DNA of 64,000 bases from Paenibacillus sp. JNUCC32 (GCF_014863545.1 NZ_CP062260.1:2170001-2234000), one strand, 5' to 3'; shown: positions 1 to 9,250, numbered from the stretch's first letter. The notes: generated by a model from the sequence alone, not told the origin. Numbers and translations: made by a program.

Positions 1-255
1 CCCCGGATGTTTCTCCCCAATGATTCGCAATATATTCGTCAAGAATTGCGCAGAGGCGAAGCCGGCAAAATCGGATCGTTTAATTTTCTGGTCCCTCTCA
101 TTGCGATCGTGATCAGCGTTCTCTTATTGGGAGAAACGATTACGACCAAGATGGGGGTGGGACTTATTCTTACCCAATATGGTCGTATTCGTTCGGAGAC
201 AGCCCCAGTATCACGGATTGTCTTTGCTGCTATTACTTGCGATCAGATGTTCTGA
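1..255 (+). CDS. DMT/EamA-type transporter, C-terminal fragment (partial)
   Basis: The frame is open from the window edge, so only the 3' end of the gene is visible. The stretch FLVPLIAIVISVLLLGETIT followed by a second hydrophobic segment matches the last two membrane helices of EamA-family drug/metabolite transporters, which are integral membrane exporters. The tail after GVGLIL lacks the usual short basic end and looks out of frame, so the gene may be frameshifted. It overlaps the end of the convergent dehydrogenase gene by 13 bp. Family call is fairly safe; whether it is intact cannot be told. Confidence 0.5.
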   Translation, partial: PRMFLPNDSQYIRQELRRGEAGKIGSFNFLVPLIAIVISVLLLGETITTKMGVGLILTQYGRIRSETAPVSRIVFAAITCDQMF

Positions 256-998
256 CCACCCGAGACTTCGATTCTCTGCGCATTAACCCAGCGATTGTCG
301 GATCCAAGCAGGTTGGCGACTACAGGACCAATGTCCTCAGGTACGCCGACTCGACCAAGGGCAGTCATCGAGGCAAACGTGTCATTATAAGCAGGTATGT
401 CGCGTACAGAACCTCCTAGAAAATCGGTTTCGATTGCTCCAGGTGCAATGGTATTAGCGGTAATGCCTCGGTGACCAAGTTCTTTGGCCATATAGATGGT
501 TAGAATCTCGACCGCGCCCTTTGCAGCGGAATAGGCAGAGAAGCCAGGATAAGAAACGCGAGTGAGTCCCGATGAGAAGTTCAAGATACGACCACCATCT
601 GCAAGAAGCGGCAGAAGAGCCTGGGTCAAGAAAAATACGCCTTTGACATGCACATTAAACAGGCCGTCGAACTGAGCTTCTGTAGTTTCGGCATAGTCTA
701 TCATTTCTCCGTGGCCGGCATTATTCACCAAATGATCGAAAGTGGTACGATCCCAAGTTGACCGCAGGGTCGAACGTACTGTCTCAACAAAGGCCGCAAA
801 GCTGGCAATATTTCCAACATCAAGTTGTAATGCCACTGCTTTACGACCCAAAGATTCGATCTCAGAAACAACAGACTTTGCTTCTTCTGCTTGGCTACGA
901 TAGGTCAAGATGACATCACCGCCATGACGGGCAATACTGATGGCAGTATTGCGACCAAGTCCACGGCTACCACCAGTGACGATTGAGATATTATTCAT
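243..998 (-). CDS. SDR-family NAD(P)-dependent oxidoreductase
   Basis: A classical short-chain dehydrogenase/reductase of about 251 residues. The cofactor motif TGGSRGLG is at the N-terminus, NNAG follows mid-protein, the catalytic serine lies in LNFSSG and the YSAAK tyrosine-lysine pair comes next; the end GRVGVPEDIG...SGGQ is typical. Substrate cannot be predicted. The start is taken at the internal ATG (minus strand, 998) because an AAGGA Shine-Dalgarno precedes it and the glycine motif then sits at the expected place; an upstream in-frame ATG at 1061 would add 21 odd residues and lie inside the operator. It is divergent from a MerR regulator that probably controls it. Confidence 0.88.
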   Translation of the reverse strand: MNNISIVTGGSRGLGRNTAISIARHGGDVILTYRSQAEEAKSVVSEIESLGRKAVALQLDVGNIASFAAFVETVRSTLRSTWDRTTFDHLVNNAGHGEMIDYAETTEAQFDGLFNVHVKGVFFLTQALLPLLADGGRILNFSSGLTRVSYPGFSAYSAAKGAVEILTIYMAKELGHRGITANTIAPGAIETDFLGGSVRDIPAYNDTFASMTALGRVGVPEDIGPVVANLLGSDNRWVNAQRIEVSGGQNI

Positions 999-1040
999 TG
1001 TAACTTCATCCTTCCAGAGCTCATTTTTAATTACGTTGTT

Positions 1041-1071
1041 ATCATAGATTATAAAGTTCACTTTAAGTCAA
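1041..1071 (-). promoter_or_regulatory. MerR-type promoter and operator of the SDR gene
   Basis: On the minus strand TTGACT (1071-1066) and TATGAT (1046-1041) are separated by 19 bp instead of 17. The near-palindrome TAAAGTGAACTTTA sits in the spacer. This is the classical layout of promoters activated by MerR-family regulators, which untwist an over-long spacer. The adjacent divergent gene encodes a MerR protein, and the same dyad recurs at 1192-1207. Confidence 0.75.
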
Positions 1072-1191
1072 GACTTTTCCACTGAAAAAAAAGTGTATAA
1101 TGAAACAGTGAAATATTTGATTTAATCCTATCTTCCTTCTTCTTTCACAGCATAAATTTGGATTATTTAATTGGATATGCCAAAAAATCAG

Positions 1192-1207
1192 TTAAAGTTT
1201 ACTTTAA
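1192..1207. promoter_or_regulatory. Second MerR operator (inverted repeat)
   Basis: TTAAAGT-TT-ACTTTAA is a perfect 7-bp inverted repeat directly upstream of the ribosome binding site of the MerR gene. It matches the dyad inside the SDR promoter in 12 or more positions, pointing to autoregulation by the same protein. Binding is inferred. Confidence 0.6.
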
Positions 1208-1230
1208 TTAGGAGGCGATGAGTTTTATTT

Positions 1231-1614
1231 ATGTTGACTATAAGGAAAGTGACTGAATTGACAGGAATAGCGGCTCCCACACTTCGATATTACGAAAAGG
1301 AGGGGCTGCTTCCACATGTGAAGAGAAATGAAAATGGGAAGCGGTTATATGACGAAAATGATTTAAGCTGGATTCACTTCGTTACTGCGCTTAGAGCAAC
1401 AGGAATGCCGATTGCCCAAATTCAGAAGTATGTCTACTTGTATAAAGAAGGGGATTCGACGATTTCGGAACGAAAAATGATGATGCTCCATCATAAAAAA
1501 GAAATTGAGAAAAGCATAAGAGAGCTATATCTTAATTTGGATAAAATAAACTATAAACTTGCTCTATATGATGTAATAGAATCTCAGATTGAACGAACTA
1601 ACATCAAAATTTGA
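1231..1614 (+). CDS. MerR family transcriptional regulator
   Basis: 127 residues with the N-terminal winged-helix signature IRKVTELTGIAAPTLRYYEKEGLLP and the second MerR motif around NGKRLYDENDLSWIHFVTALRATGMPI, then a coiled-coil dimerisation helix. The protein is short and has no cysteine-based metal site, like the AdhR/small-molecule-sensing MerR proteins of Bacilli. It is transcribed away from the SDR gene, and both genes carry TTAAAGT dyads. GGAGG at 1211-1215 is 15 nt from the ATG, a long spacing; no better start is in frame. A strong terminator follows. Confidence 0.9.
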   Translation: MLTIRKVTELTGIAAPTLRYYEKEGLLPHVKRNENGKRLYDENDLSWIHFVTALRATGMPIAQIQKYVYLYKEGDSTISERKMMMLHHKKEIEKSIRELYLNLDKINYKLALYDVIESQIERTNIKI

Positions 1615-1625
1615 TTATGCCCTAA

Positions 1626-1660
1626 TACAAAGTCGCTGATTAGCGACTTTGTATTTTTGT
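1626..1660 (+). terminator. Rho-independent terminator of the merR gene
   Basis: Perfect 12-bp stem TACAAAGTCGCT / AGCGACTTTGTA with a 4-nt loop, followed by TTTTTG. The stem contains the AGTCGCT/AGCGACT core also used in the family B repeats further on. Confidence 0.85.
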
Positions 1661-1826
1661 ATAATTTCATCCGAAAAATCGGTCAAATTTAATGAACTTC
1701 GACGATGTTACAAATACGGAACGATTCCAAATTGCGCGGGAGCCCCGACAACCGTTTCATGGCATCGAGTAGGACGTACGGATGCGCACATCGGTTTTTT
1801 TAAGATAAGGAGAGGACGAGAGGAAC

Positions 1827-1940
1827 ATGAATGTGGAAGTGTATAAGTTAAATGCTTTTGCGAGGGGCCGTTGCGGTAAACCAGCAGGCGTTGTCTTGGA
1901 GGATGGCCTTTCGGACCGGTATAAATGCAAAGGAATTTAA
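1827..1940 (+). pseudogene. PhzF-family epimerase/isomerase, 5' remnant
   Basis: Reading from ATG 1827, the 37 codons MNVEVYKLNAFA... ...KPAGVVLEDGLS match the start of PhzF (phenazine-biosynthesis-like) proteins. A GAGAGG-type ribosome site precedes it. The frame then degenerates and stops at 1938; a full member is about 260-300 residues, so over 85% is missing. Assigned by recognisable N-terminal pattern only. Confidence 0.55.
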
Positions 1941-1945
1941 TGTTC

Positions 1946-2116
1946 CTCAAGAAATTTAATGTTCCTTCGGTTATGTTGAAAAAGCCGACCATTCAAAGAA
2001 TTAATGGAGGCAGTCGAGAAATGTTCGAGACACTGAATCATGCGATTACAGCGAATCAACTGCATCCGGTCATCGATCGTGTGTTTCCCTTTGGGTTTTG
2101 GAAAAATTGCGATTAA
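1946..2116 (+). pseudogene. Zinc/quinone-type alcohol dehydrogenase, 3' remnant
   Basis: The peptide INGGSREMFETLNHAITANQ followed by LHPVIDRVFPF is characteristic of the C-terminal end of medium-chain NADPH:quinone or zinc alcohol dehydrogenases. Everything upstream of it is gone, and the junction with the PhzF fragment carries a short direct repeat of GAATTTAATGTTCCT. The remainder of 1661-1826 holds no recognisable gene. Confidence 0.5.
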
Positions 2117-2191
2117 GCTATAGTTAGTCAGGCTGTCTTATGCGCGTTTTTTATAGTTATACAACATATGGATTCGGTTTGAATGACAGGC

Positions 2192-2743
2192 TCATTCTTT
2201 AAAATAGGGCGTAATCCCTCTTGAATATAGGTTCTCCACTAACTTGAAAAATTCTTCTGACGATAAGTCGTTTTGACGCTGGAGCCAAAGACGAAATAGA
2301 GAAAGGGAAGTTGTGAGGTAAAACTCAATGAAGTATGGCGTTAAGGAATGGTTTTGCGGAACGTTTAATTCTAATTGATCCAAAGTGATTTCTTTTTTTA
2401 AGCGTTTTAAAAAACGGGTACTTCCATAATCACCCAAAAGGGCATTAAGGATCAGGAGATGTTCTCTTTTATCCAGACAATAGAGCGTATCTTGAACCGT
2501 ATGCATCGATAGCTCTTTATTCGCCAATTCTTTTTTCATGTCATTTAATAAGTCATTTTCAACAGAGTCTAACAATTCGTAAATGTCAGTAAAGTATTGA
2601 TAAAAGGTGCTGCGGTTATATCCTGACTTATTCGCAATTTCCTGTACCGAAATCTTTTCAATCGGCTTTTGGCTATATAACTCACAAAAAACTTCTATAA
2701 ACGTTTGTCTTGTTTTCTCCGTTATTTGAGGTTGCTTTTTCAT
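2192..2743 (-). CDS. TetR/AcrR family transcriptional regulator
   Basis: 183 residues. The N-terminal helix-turn-helix is clear in IEKISVQEIANKSGYNRSTF followed by YQYFTDIYELLD, the standard TetR pattern. The C-terminal half resembles the TetR_C_7 type found in small Firmicute repressors. AGGAGGGT precedes the ATG at 2743. It is divergent from the reductase gene at 2892, the probable target, with a 12-bp palindrome between them. Ligand unknown. Confidence 0.88.
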   Translation of the reverse strand: MKKQPQITEKTRQTFIEVFCELYSQKPIEKISVQEIANKSGYNRSTFYQYFTDIYELLDSVENDLLNDMKKELANKELSMHTVQDTLYCLDKREHLLILNALLGDYGSTRFLKRLKKEITLDQLELNVPQNHSLTPYFIEFYLTTSLSLFRLWLQRQNDLSSEEFFKLVENLYSRGITPYFKE

Positions 2744-2837
2744 GATACCCTCCTACTAGCCAATAAAAATATCATCCGACAAATTCTAAAATACTGATGG
2801 TTGATCAAGGAATAATAAAGATTTATGATCACATCAT

Positions 2838-2849
2838 ACAACATGTTGT
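2838..2849. promoter_or_regulatory. Palindrome, candidate TetR operator
   Basis: ACAACATGTTGT is a perfect 12-bp palindrome in the 148-bp divergent intergenic region between the TetR gene and the ApbA-type gene. Its position fits control of both promoters. No experimental basis; inferred from location and symmetry. Confidence 0.4.
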
Positions 2850-2891
2850 CTGATAATCCAAAGGAAATGTTAATAAGTAGGGGTGGTTTTC

Positions 2892-3827
2892 ATGTCAGCA
2901 AAACAAGACAGAATTTTAATTTTTGGTGCAGGTGTCATCGGGAGCATGTACGCAATGAAGCTTATTGAAGCAGGGTTTGACGTTACGCTGTTTGCACATT
3001 CTAAAAGATTTAAATCATTAAGCGAAAATGGCCTGCAGTATACAGAAAAAGGTTCAGTTAAATCTATACAAGTGAAGGTCATTGATTCGCTCGAAAATGA
3101 CGATATATACGATTTTATTTTCGTCACCGTTCGTTATGATCGGTCCGAATCAGCGTTGTTAGCGCTAAAAGATAATCAAAGCAAACATATAGTTACGATG
3201 ACTAGTAATTCAATTGGGTTTTCTTCGTGGCTGGATATTGTAGGGGATCGACTTTTACCTGCTTTTCCCGGCTTCGGCGGACAGATTAAAGATGGAGTAT
3301 TGCATGCTCGATTTCTACCAAAGATTATAGCGGCAACTGCATTTGGAGAAATGAATGGTGAAGTGACTGAACGCATCGAAAAACTCGCAAAATTATTTAA
3401 AACAGCAAAGCTTCCCTACGTTATTAAAAAGGATATGCAAGCGTATCTCATCACGCATTCCGTATCAGATATTGCCATGTTGAGCGTTTTGCAGTCTGAA
3501 AATAAGATAATTGACAAAAAAAGAATCGGAACCAGAAAGACGGCACGCCAAATAACAATCACTTTAAAAGCGTATCTATTGGCAATACAAAAAGCTGGCG
3601 TTTCAATTGATCCACCCATGCTTAAAATGGTGCTTAAATTTCCAAACTTATTTTTGGATCTTTTCTTTATGACATGGCTACGAACTAAAATGGTTAGGGA
3701 TATGATGTTGCCGGATTATGCGAATAATGCGAATAATGAGATTGTGCAGCTGAGTCATGATTTAATGAAATTTTTAAATCAAAATGATGTCAAATCGGAA
3801 ATACATCTTCAGTCATATTTTTGTTAA
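2892..3827 (+). CDS. ApbA/PanE-type ketopantoate reductase family protein
   Basis: 311 residues. The N-terminus ILIFGAGVIGSMYAMKLIEAG is the Rossmann dinucleotide-binding loop of the ketopantoate reductase superfamily, and VTVRYDRSESAL continues the N-domain. The second half is an all-helical C-domain, but the typical PanE catalytic lysine/glutamate motifs are not obvious, so a biosynthetic role in pantothenate is not claimed. ATG 2892 is chosen over GTG 2883 because AGGGGTGG is correctly spaced before it. Divergent from the TetR gene. Confidence 0.8.
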   Translation: MSAKQDRILIFGAGVIGSMYAMKLIEAGFDVTLFAHSKRFKSLSENGLQYTEKGSVKSIQVKVIDSLENDDIYDFIFVTVRYDRSESALLALKDNQSKHIVTMTSNSIGFSSWLDIVGDRLLPAFPGFGGQIKDGVLHARFLPKIIAATAFGEMNGEVTERIEKLAKLFKTAKLPYVIKKDMQAYLITHSVSDIAMLSVLQSENKIIDKKRIGTRKTARQITITLKAYLLAIQKAGVSIDPPMLKMVLKFPNLFLDLFFMTWLRTKMVRDMMLPDYANNANNEIVQLSHDLMKFLNQNDVKSEIHLQSYFC

Positions 3828-4164
3828 AAGTATTATGGTGATGTTTGATTTATTTTCCATTAAATCCTTCAATTTCACAGAACAATAAGCGGATGCCCGC
3901 ATAAACGGAGGTACAAAGCTAAACTTGCTGCAGGCATTAAGCTAACGGACTGTTTATTGGCGGATCGGCATTTCTTGTCATGCGAAGGCATAAAGAAAAA
4001 AGAACTACTGAAATCCGCTTGATCGTCATATCGACGGTTTAGCGGATTTTGTGCAAAGATGAATTAAATCAACTTATACATAGCAACCGCACCTCTAAAT
4101 CGATAGACTCTAGTTGAGGTTGTTGTGATGAAGGACGGCCAGCTCATACGAAGGGGTGTAACGA
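3828..4164. other. Intergenic region with one family A half-site and a terminator
   Basis: No gene is recognised here. At 3934-3958 the stretch GCATTAAGCTAACGGACTG resembles a degenerate family A half-site. At 4011-4050 the arms AAATCCGCT / AGCGGATTT, with an inner CGTC/GACG stem, end in TTTT and form a plausible terminator for the preceding gene. Confidence 0.5.
4011..4052 (+). terminator. Rho-independent terminator
   Basis: 9-bp stem AAATCCGCT / AGCGGATTT, with a second inner stem CGTC/GACG and ending in TTTTG. Confidence 0.6.
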
Positions 4165-5247
4165 ATGAACGAAATCATAAAGAAGAAGCTGCTGGACAAA
4201 AATGAACTACTGATCAACATGGTGATCGAACGCGCAAGAAGAGATTTTCAAGACGATATCGCAATTATTGGGCTTACTGGTTCGTTTAGCACCGGGGACT
4301 TTCACGAAAAGAGCGATCTTGATTTAATTATCATAAATAATACGGAAAGGGGATGGGGAATATCCGATTGCTTCATCTTAGATGACGTTGGCTATGACAT
4401 CTATTGCACCCCATGGGATACAAGAATACACGCACAATCCATCTTAGAGAGTCCTAACGTGTCGAGCCTAACCGAGCTTAAAATTCTCTATTATGCAAAG
4501 CCTGAGGATTTGGAGAAATTGAACGACTTTAGGCAAAAAGCTCTTGATGCGCTTGCGGAGCCGATAGGAGAAGCGTGTCTTAATCGAGCAAAAAAATGGA
4601 TCGATCTGGCTAAGCAAGCATACACCGATACGATGCTGGGTGATAATATCGGTTCAGTGAGACATGCATCTGCCGGCGTTCTGTACAATTTGGTCAATGC
4701 CTTGGTCAGCATGAATAACACGTGCATCAAACGAGGTGTCAAGCGATATTTAGAAGAAATACGCTCGTATCGCCATGTTCCAGATGACCTCGAATCCTTA
4801 TACATGTCTGTCATCGAAGCTCATACCATTGAAGATATCCGAATTGCCTCTTTTAATATGTTGAAAAGCGTTACGAGGTTACATAGCAAGATGTGTGATA
4901 ACTTCATTGTTAAACCCGCTCCGACTTTTGATAATCTGAGGGGAACTTACGAAGAATTGTGGTGCAACTACCGCAATAAAATCTTGAACAGTGTTAAAAC
5001 GAACGATGCCTCCTATGCCTTTCTTTCGGCCTTTGGAGCACAAGGATATCTTGATGAAATGGCTGCGGAGAAAGGGACCAAGAAATTTGATCTTATGCAG
5101 TACTTTGATGCAAGTGATTTATCAGTAATGAAAGAGAAGTTCCTTGAAATGATGGATGAATATGTAGACGAATATGGTAAGGTCGGTAGAGAAGTCGAAC
5201 GTTTTACAACCATCGAGCAATTATATGACCATTATATCAATCATTGA
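4165..5247 (+). CDS. Nucleotidyltransferase domain protein (aminoglycoside-NTase-like fold)
   Basis: 360 residues. The polymerase-beta-type nucleotidyltransferase motif is clear: G-S at residues 39-40, then S50-D51-L52-D53 carrying the first two catalytic acids, and a likely third acid at about D78 in GYDIY. A long helical C-terminal region follows. Proteins of this size include antibiotic adenylyltransferases and many uncharacterised relatives, so the substrate is unknown. AAGGGG is 10 nt upstream of the ATG. It stands alone, with the AraC gene convergent downstream. Confidence 0.8.
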   Translation: MNEIIKKKLLDKNELLINMVIERARRDFQDDIAIIGLTGSFSTGDFHEKSDLDLIIINNTERGWGISDCFILDDVGYDIYCTPWDTRIHAQSILESPNVSSLTELKILYYAKPEDLEKLNDFRQKALDALAEPIGEACLNRAKKWIDLAKQAYTDTMLGDNIGSVRHASAGVLYNLVNALVSMNNTCIKRGVKRYLEEIRSYRHVPDDLESLYMSVIEAHTIEDIRIASFNMLKSVTRLHSKMCDNFIVKPAPTFDNLRGTYEELWCNYRNKILNSVKTNDASYAFLSAFGAQGYLDEMAAEKGTKKFDLMQYFDASDLSVMKEKFLEMMDEYVDEYGKVGREVERFTTIEQLYDHYINH

Positions 5248-5343
5248 TTTTACATCCCAGTTCGTGTACTATCTTTGATCATGCTTGACACGATCAACTT
5301 TTTTATCTAAGGTCCATATAAATATCAGGCGCATTCCCGTTAT

Positions 5344-6213
5344 TTAAGTACTCGTCCATTTTTTTCGATATTGATGCGGCGTGATTCCCATTTGCGACTT
5401 AAACAATTTGCAAAAATAAGAGCTATTCGTTAATCCGATCTCCTCCGCAATAAGCGAGATCGGTTTTTTTGTAGTCGCTAGGAGCTGTATGGATTGATGA
5501 ATCCTTCGGGCTGCTATGTATTCCGTGATGCTGATCCCTGTCGCTTCTTTAAAGAGATGTGATAAATGGTAGGGAGATAGATGCAGCGACTTCGCCATGT
5601 CGTCCAATCGGAAAGGAATCGTATAATTGGTCTCAATCCAGGTTAAGATGTGCTCCACCCGATGATTTTTACGGGCTTGGTAAGTTGAACTCCGTACTTT
5701 CCGCTTATCCCAGATTGGTTTCAAGGAGCGAAAAAGTGCGACAAGAAACAGCGAAATTTCTTCATGTTTTTCCGTGTCGGACAGCGTCGGGAATCGATCG
5801 TTCATGCTCTTGTATGCACCTTCCAGATACGGGTCGTCGACCTCGTATAAACAAGGGAAAGGAAGATTGCCTAGATAAATAAAATTGTAAAATTCATGGA
5901 GAGCGGGCCACTGTTTAAAATAAGCCTCAAACACCGTCGGTTCAAAAATCGCAATCGAACGTTCGAAGCATTGATGATCGTCGTATTCAAGCTTTAGGTG
6001 GTGGAGTTGACAGGGCTGAAATATACAAAGCATGCCCGGTTTAATCTCATAGCTGTTGTTGTTAACGATCATGGTCCCCCTTCCTTGATGAATGAACAAC
6101 ACTTCAAGGCCAAGATGGGAATGGAAAGTCTCTTTATGCTCGTAATTTTCGCTTTTACGTCTATAGGCAAAGTACAAGGGAGAGATACTGTAGTTGCTTG
6201 CAACGAATGACAA
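5344..6213 (-). CDS. AraC family transcriptional regulator
   Basis: About 290 residues: an N-terminal cupin-like sensor (HSHLGLEVLFIHQGRGTMIV) and a C-terminal double helix-turn-helix (LDDMAKSLHLSPYHLSHLFK and ISLIAEEIGLTNSSYFCKLF). A TTG start at 6213 is preferred: GGAGG lies 8 nt upstream and the sensor domain begins properly, while the longer frame from 6327 adds unrelated residues overlapping the divergent promoter. It faces the Gfo/Idh/MocA gene at 6374 and probably activates it in response to a sugar or polyol. Confidence 0.88.
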   Translation of the reverse strand: MSFVASNYSISPLYFAYRRKSENYEHKETFHSHLGLEVLFIHQGRGTMIVNNNSYEIKPGMLCIFQPCQLHHLKLEYDDHQCFERSIAIFEPTVFEAYFKQWPALHEFYNFIYLGNLPFPCLYEVDDPYLEGAYKSMNDRFPTLSDTEKHEEISLFLVALFRSLKPIWDKRKVRSSTYQARKNHRVEHILTWIETNYTIPFRLDDMAKSLHLSPYHLSHLFKEATGISITEYIAARRIHQSIQLLATTKKPISLIAEEIGLTNSSYFCKLFKSQMGITPHQYRKKWTST

Positions 6214-6373
6214 CTTGTTTGCCTCCTTCTTCCTCGTCTTCGTACATGCATTGAATATACCATACAATCCGCAATCTAGCGTTATTTTTCCCCCATAGCA
6301 AAACACATTTACAAGTTTGCACCGCATATAATTTTTTATATAAAAAATAAAGTTGGGAGGTAAAAAATAACGT

Positions 6374-7534
6374 ATGTTAAAGGTTGCGATTATAGGTACG
6401 GGTGCAATTTCGCCCAGTCATATCGAAGCATATCTGCAGTTTAAGGACCGCTGTAAAATTGTTGCCTTATGCGATCTTTACCCAGAGAAGGCTGAAGTAA
6501 GGCGGGATCAGTACGGACTGGAGGCTAAAATCGCACACGATTATAAGGAACTGCTTCAAGACGGAATCGATCTCGTGTCCATTTGTATGCCTCCGTACGT
6601 TCATGCGCAGGTTGCGGTCGATTTCCTGAACGCAGGAAGCCATGTCATTGTTGAGAAACCTATGGCAGCGTCGCTTAAGGAATGTGATGACATGATCGAA
6701 GCGGCACGAATTAACGGCAAGGTGTTGTCCGTGATCGCCCAGAATCGATTCAGAAATCCGATTATGAAGCTGAAACAAGTGCTGGATAGCGGTCTGGCCG
6801 GCAAGATTCTGCATGCCCAAGTGGATTCTTTTTGGTGGCGGGGCCATAGTTATTACGACTTATGGTGGCGCGGCACTTGGGAGAAAGAGGGGGGAGGCCC
6901 TACGCTGAACCATGCCGTACATCATATCGACGGATTGCTGTGGATGCTTGGTCGTCCTAGCCACGTACAAGCCTACATGGCTAATGTCGCGCATGACAAT
7001 GCCGAGGTTGAGGATTTATCCATCGCGATGATGAAATATCCGAATGGAGCTTTGGGGCAACTTACCAGCTCGGTCGTCCACCACGGAGAAGAACAGCAAT
7101 ACATCTTCCAAGGACAGTATGCACGGATTTCTGCCCCGTGGCGGGTAACGGCTTCCACTTCCTTGCCGAACGGATTCCCTGATCGCGATTTGGAACTAGA
7201 AGAAAAAATCCAGAAATACTATGACGAATTGCCGGATTTGCCGTACGAAGGTCATACTGGTCAGATCGACAATGTGCTGAGCGCGATCGAGCATGGAACG
7301 CCGGTGCTCATCGACGGAGAAGACGGCCGCAGCACGCTAGAGTTGATCATGAGCATCTACCAATCCGCAAGCATGGGAGAGAACGTGCAACTCCCGCTAC
7401 AAAAGAATGATCCCTTCTATACGCAAGAGGGTGCTCAACTAAACGTTCCTTATTTTTACCAAAAGGGCAAGAGCATTGAGAATTTTGAGGATGGGAAGAT
7501 CACGACAGGAAGCAATTATGGCGAAAAAAAATGA
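6374..7534 (+). CDS. Gfo/Idh/MocA family oxidoreductase
   Basis: 386 residues. The N-terminal Rossmann motif IIGTGAISPSH, the EKP loop (VIVEKPMAAS, around residue 96) and the C-terminal alpha/beta substrate domain with GGGPTLNHAVHHID are diagnostic. The last contains the conserved histidine used for catalysis in myo-inositol dehydrogenase relatives. These cytoplasmic NAD(P) enzymes oxidise sugars and polyols. GGGAGGT precedes the ATG. It is the first gene of an operon whose second gene is now only a deletion remnant (7553-7713), and it is divergent from an AraC regulator. Confidence 0.9.
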   Translation: MLKVAIIGTGAISPSHIEAYLQFKDRCKIVALCDLYPEKAEVRRDQYGLEAKIAHDYKELLQDGIDLVSICMPPYVHAQVAVDFLNAGSHVIVEKPMAASLKECDDMIEAARINGKVLSVIAQNRFRNPIMKLKQVLDSGLAGKILHAQVDSFWWRGHSYYDLWWRGTWEKEGGGPTLNHAVHHIDGLLWMLGRPSHVQAYMANVAHDNAEVEDLSIAMMKYPNGALGQLTSSVVHHGEEQQYIFQGQYARISAPWRVTASTSLPNGFPDRDLELEEKIQKYYDELPDLPYEGHTGQIDNVLSAIEHGTPVLIDGEDGRSTLELIMSIYQSASMGENVQLPLQKNDPFYTQEGAQLNVPYFYQKGKSIENFEDGKITTGSNYGEKK

Positions 7535-7552
7535 TATGGGCGGAGGATTATC

Positions 7553-7713
7553 ATGATGCAGAAAAGCGACGGAATGAACTATGCCCCGAAGGGGAAGCCC
7601 AGTCCGGTGGTGAAGCCGGGTGAATTTATCATCGCCGCTGTTGCGCTCGATCCGCTTTTATGGCGGCAGAACTGTGTCTGAAAGCGCAGCAGAAAGCTAT
7701 GCGGATAACGTAG
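7553..7713 (+). pseudogene. Second Gfo/Idh/MocA gene collapsed by internal deletion
   Basis: A good ribosome site (GGAGG) and ATG begin MNYAPKGKPSPVVKPGEF, the usual start of one Gfo/Idh/MocA subgroup. After about 31 codons the frame jumps to a C-terminal end (MAAELCLKAQQKAMRIT) in the +1 frame. The two ends of the gene are present and roughly 300 codons between them are missing. It was probably the partner of the upstream oxidoreductase. Confidence 0.6.
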
Positions 7714-7852
7714 TGTGTTTACAGGATTTCTCTACTATGTGATGGGATACACATTTACTCATTTCAATTCAATTTACAATTTGACATGCTGTCATACCCG
7801 TACATAGCCATGCATATATATCCCCGAGAATGTAGGTATGGGAGGCGGGTCA

Positions 7853-9250
7853 ATGGACGGTAACAAAGCTAACAATCAGGCAAACGATCGAAGCTGGCAG
7901 AGAGGCAATGCTCAATCACAATGGAGTGCTATGCAGTCGCCGGAACACCATTCGCAAACGGTGGGGGAACGGGGACCGATTCTGGAACAGGACAGCATGC
8001 TGCATGAAACACTTGAAACCTTTGTCCATGAAAAGCTATTAGAGCGTCCGGTCCACGTGAAGGGGTTTGGTGCCATGGGTTATTTTGAAACCCTTCACTC
8101 GATGGCCGCTTATACGAACCTGTGCTTCTTGCAGCAGCCGGGACAACGGGTACCCGTTACAGTTCGTTTCTCACTTGCGGTCAGCAACAAAGGGACACCC
8201 GATACATCCCGCAACGTGCGTGGATTCTCGACGAAATTTTATACCGAGCATGGCGTGTTCGACCTGCTCTGTAATCATATCCCTGTGTTCCTCGTACGAG
8301 ACCCGATCCGGTTCCCTGAGTCAATTCATGCTTTCCTGCCATCACCAGTTAACAATCTCATCGATCCGAATCGATTCTGGGGTTTCATTGCTACAGCGCC
8401 AGAGGCAACCCATTTCGTTGTACGTCTGTACTCGGACGAAGGGACGGTCAAGAGCTTCCGCCATACGCCAGGACACAGTGTTAACACCTATGTTTGGAAA
8501 AATGCACAGAACGTCCGCTTCTACGTCAAATATCGCTGGATTCCGTTGGCTGGAGAGCAATATATCGATGCGCAAGAAGCAGCTCGTTTGGCTTGCGAGA
8601 ACCCGGATTATTCGGGTAAAGATCTGTATGACGCGATTGCCAAAGGCACACCGGTCCAATACGGGCTGTATTTGCAGTTGATGAACCCAGAGGATGAAGC
8701 GATGCTGTCGTTCGATCCGCTGGATGACACGAAAGTGTGGGATGTGCATCAATTCCCTCTGCTGCCGGTTGGTCGACTCGTATTGGATACGAACCCTACT
8801 GATTATCAGGAGCAGATCGAGAAGCTGGCATTCTCCCCGTCAAATCTTCTGGATGGTGCCGAGCTGTCCGATGATAAAATGCTGCAAGGTCGCAGCAATA
8901 TTTATTGGGATTCACAGCGGCATCGCCTTGGATCGGATTTCCGCAAAATTCCGATTAACCATCAAGCAAACTGGTCACCGACTGAACAGGTAACGAGCGG
9001 GGCAGGTCGTTATGTAGCCGGTCGGCTCGTTCGATCCGATATTCCGAAGGCCGATAATTTCACGCAAGCGGGACAATTCTACCAATCGCTCACACAAGTT
9101 CAGCAGGATCATCTTGTTCAGAACCTCGCTGATGACTTATCGGCGGCTTCTCATGAGATTCAAAGGGTTGTGTTAGGCTATTTATTCCAGGCCGATGCAA
9201 CATTAGCCGATAGGGTAGCACGTCAGATCGCCGCACCGAAGAAGGGATGA
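7853..9250 (+). CDS. Heme catalase
   Basis: 465 residues. Catalase signatures in order are: distal histidine in PVHVKGFGAMGYFE, conserved RFS in VTVRFSLAVSNKG, RGFSTKFYT, distal asparagine in LCNHIPVF, RDPIRFP, and the proximal heme tyrosine in the IYWDSQRHRLG region. It converts hydrogen peroxide to water and oxygen. The sequence is more divergent than vegetative clade-3 catalases and may be a stress or spore form, but this cannot be settled here. ATG 7853 is chosen because GGAGGCGGG lies just before it; ATG 7838 has no ribosome site. A terminator follows. Confidence 0.9.
   Translation: MDGNKANNQANDRSWQRGNAQSQWSAMQSPEHHSQTVGERGPILEQDSMLHETLETFVHEKLLERPVHVKGFGAMGYFETLHSMAAYTNLCFLQQPGQRVPVTVRFSLAVSNKGTPDTSRNVRGFSTKFYTEHGVFDLLCNHIPVFLVRDPIRFPESIHAFLPSPVNNLIDPNRFWGFIATAPEATHFVVRLYSDEGTVKSFRHTPGHSVNTYVWKNAQNVRFYVKYRWIPLAGEQYIDAQEAARLACENPDYSGKDLYDAIAKGTPVQYGLYLQLMNPEDEAMLSFDPLDDTKVWDVHQFPLLPVGRLVLDTNPTDYQEQIEKLAFSPSNLLDGAELSDDKMLQGRSNIYWDSQRHRLGSDFRKIPINHQANWSPTEQVTSGAGRYVAGRLVRSDIPKADNFTQAGQFYQSLTQVQQDHLVQNLADDLSAASHEIQRVVLGYLFQADATLADRVARQIAAPKKG

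Noticed and set aside
1649..1992. Short frames on both strands between the merR terminator and the PhzF remnant
   Set aside because: No ribosome sites and no recognisable sequence; the plus-strand frame begins inside the terminator hairpin.
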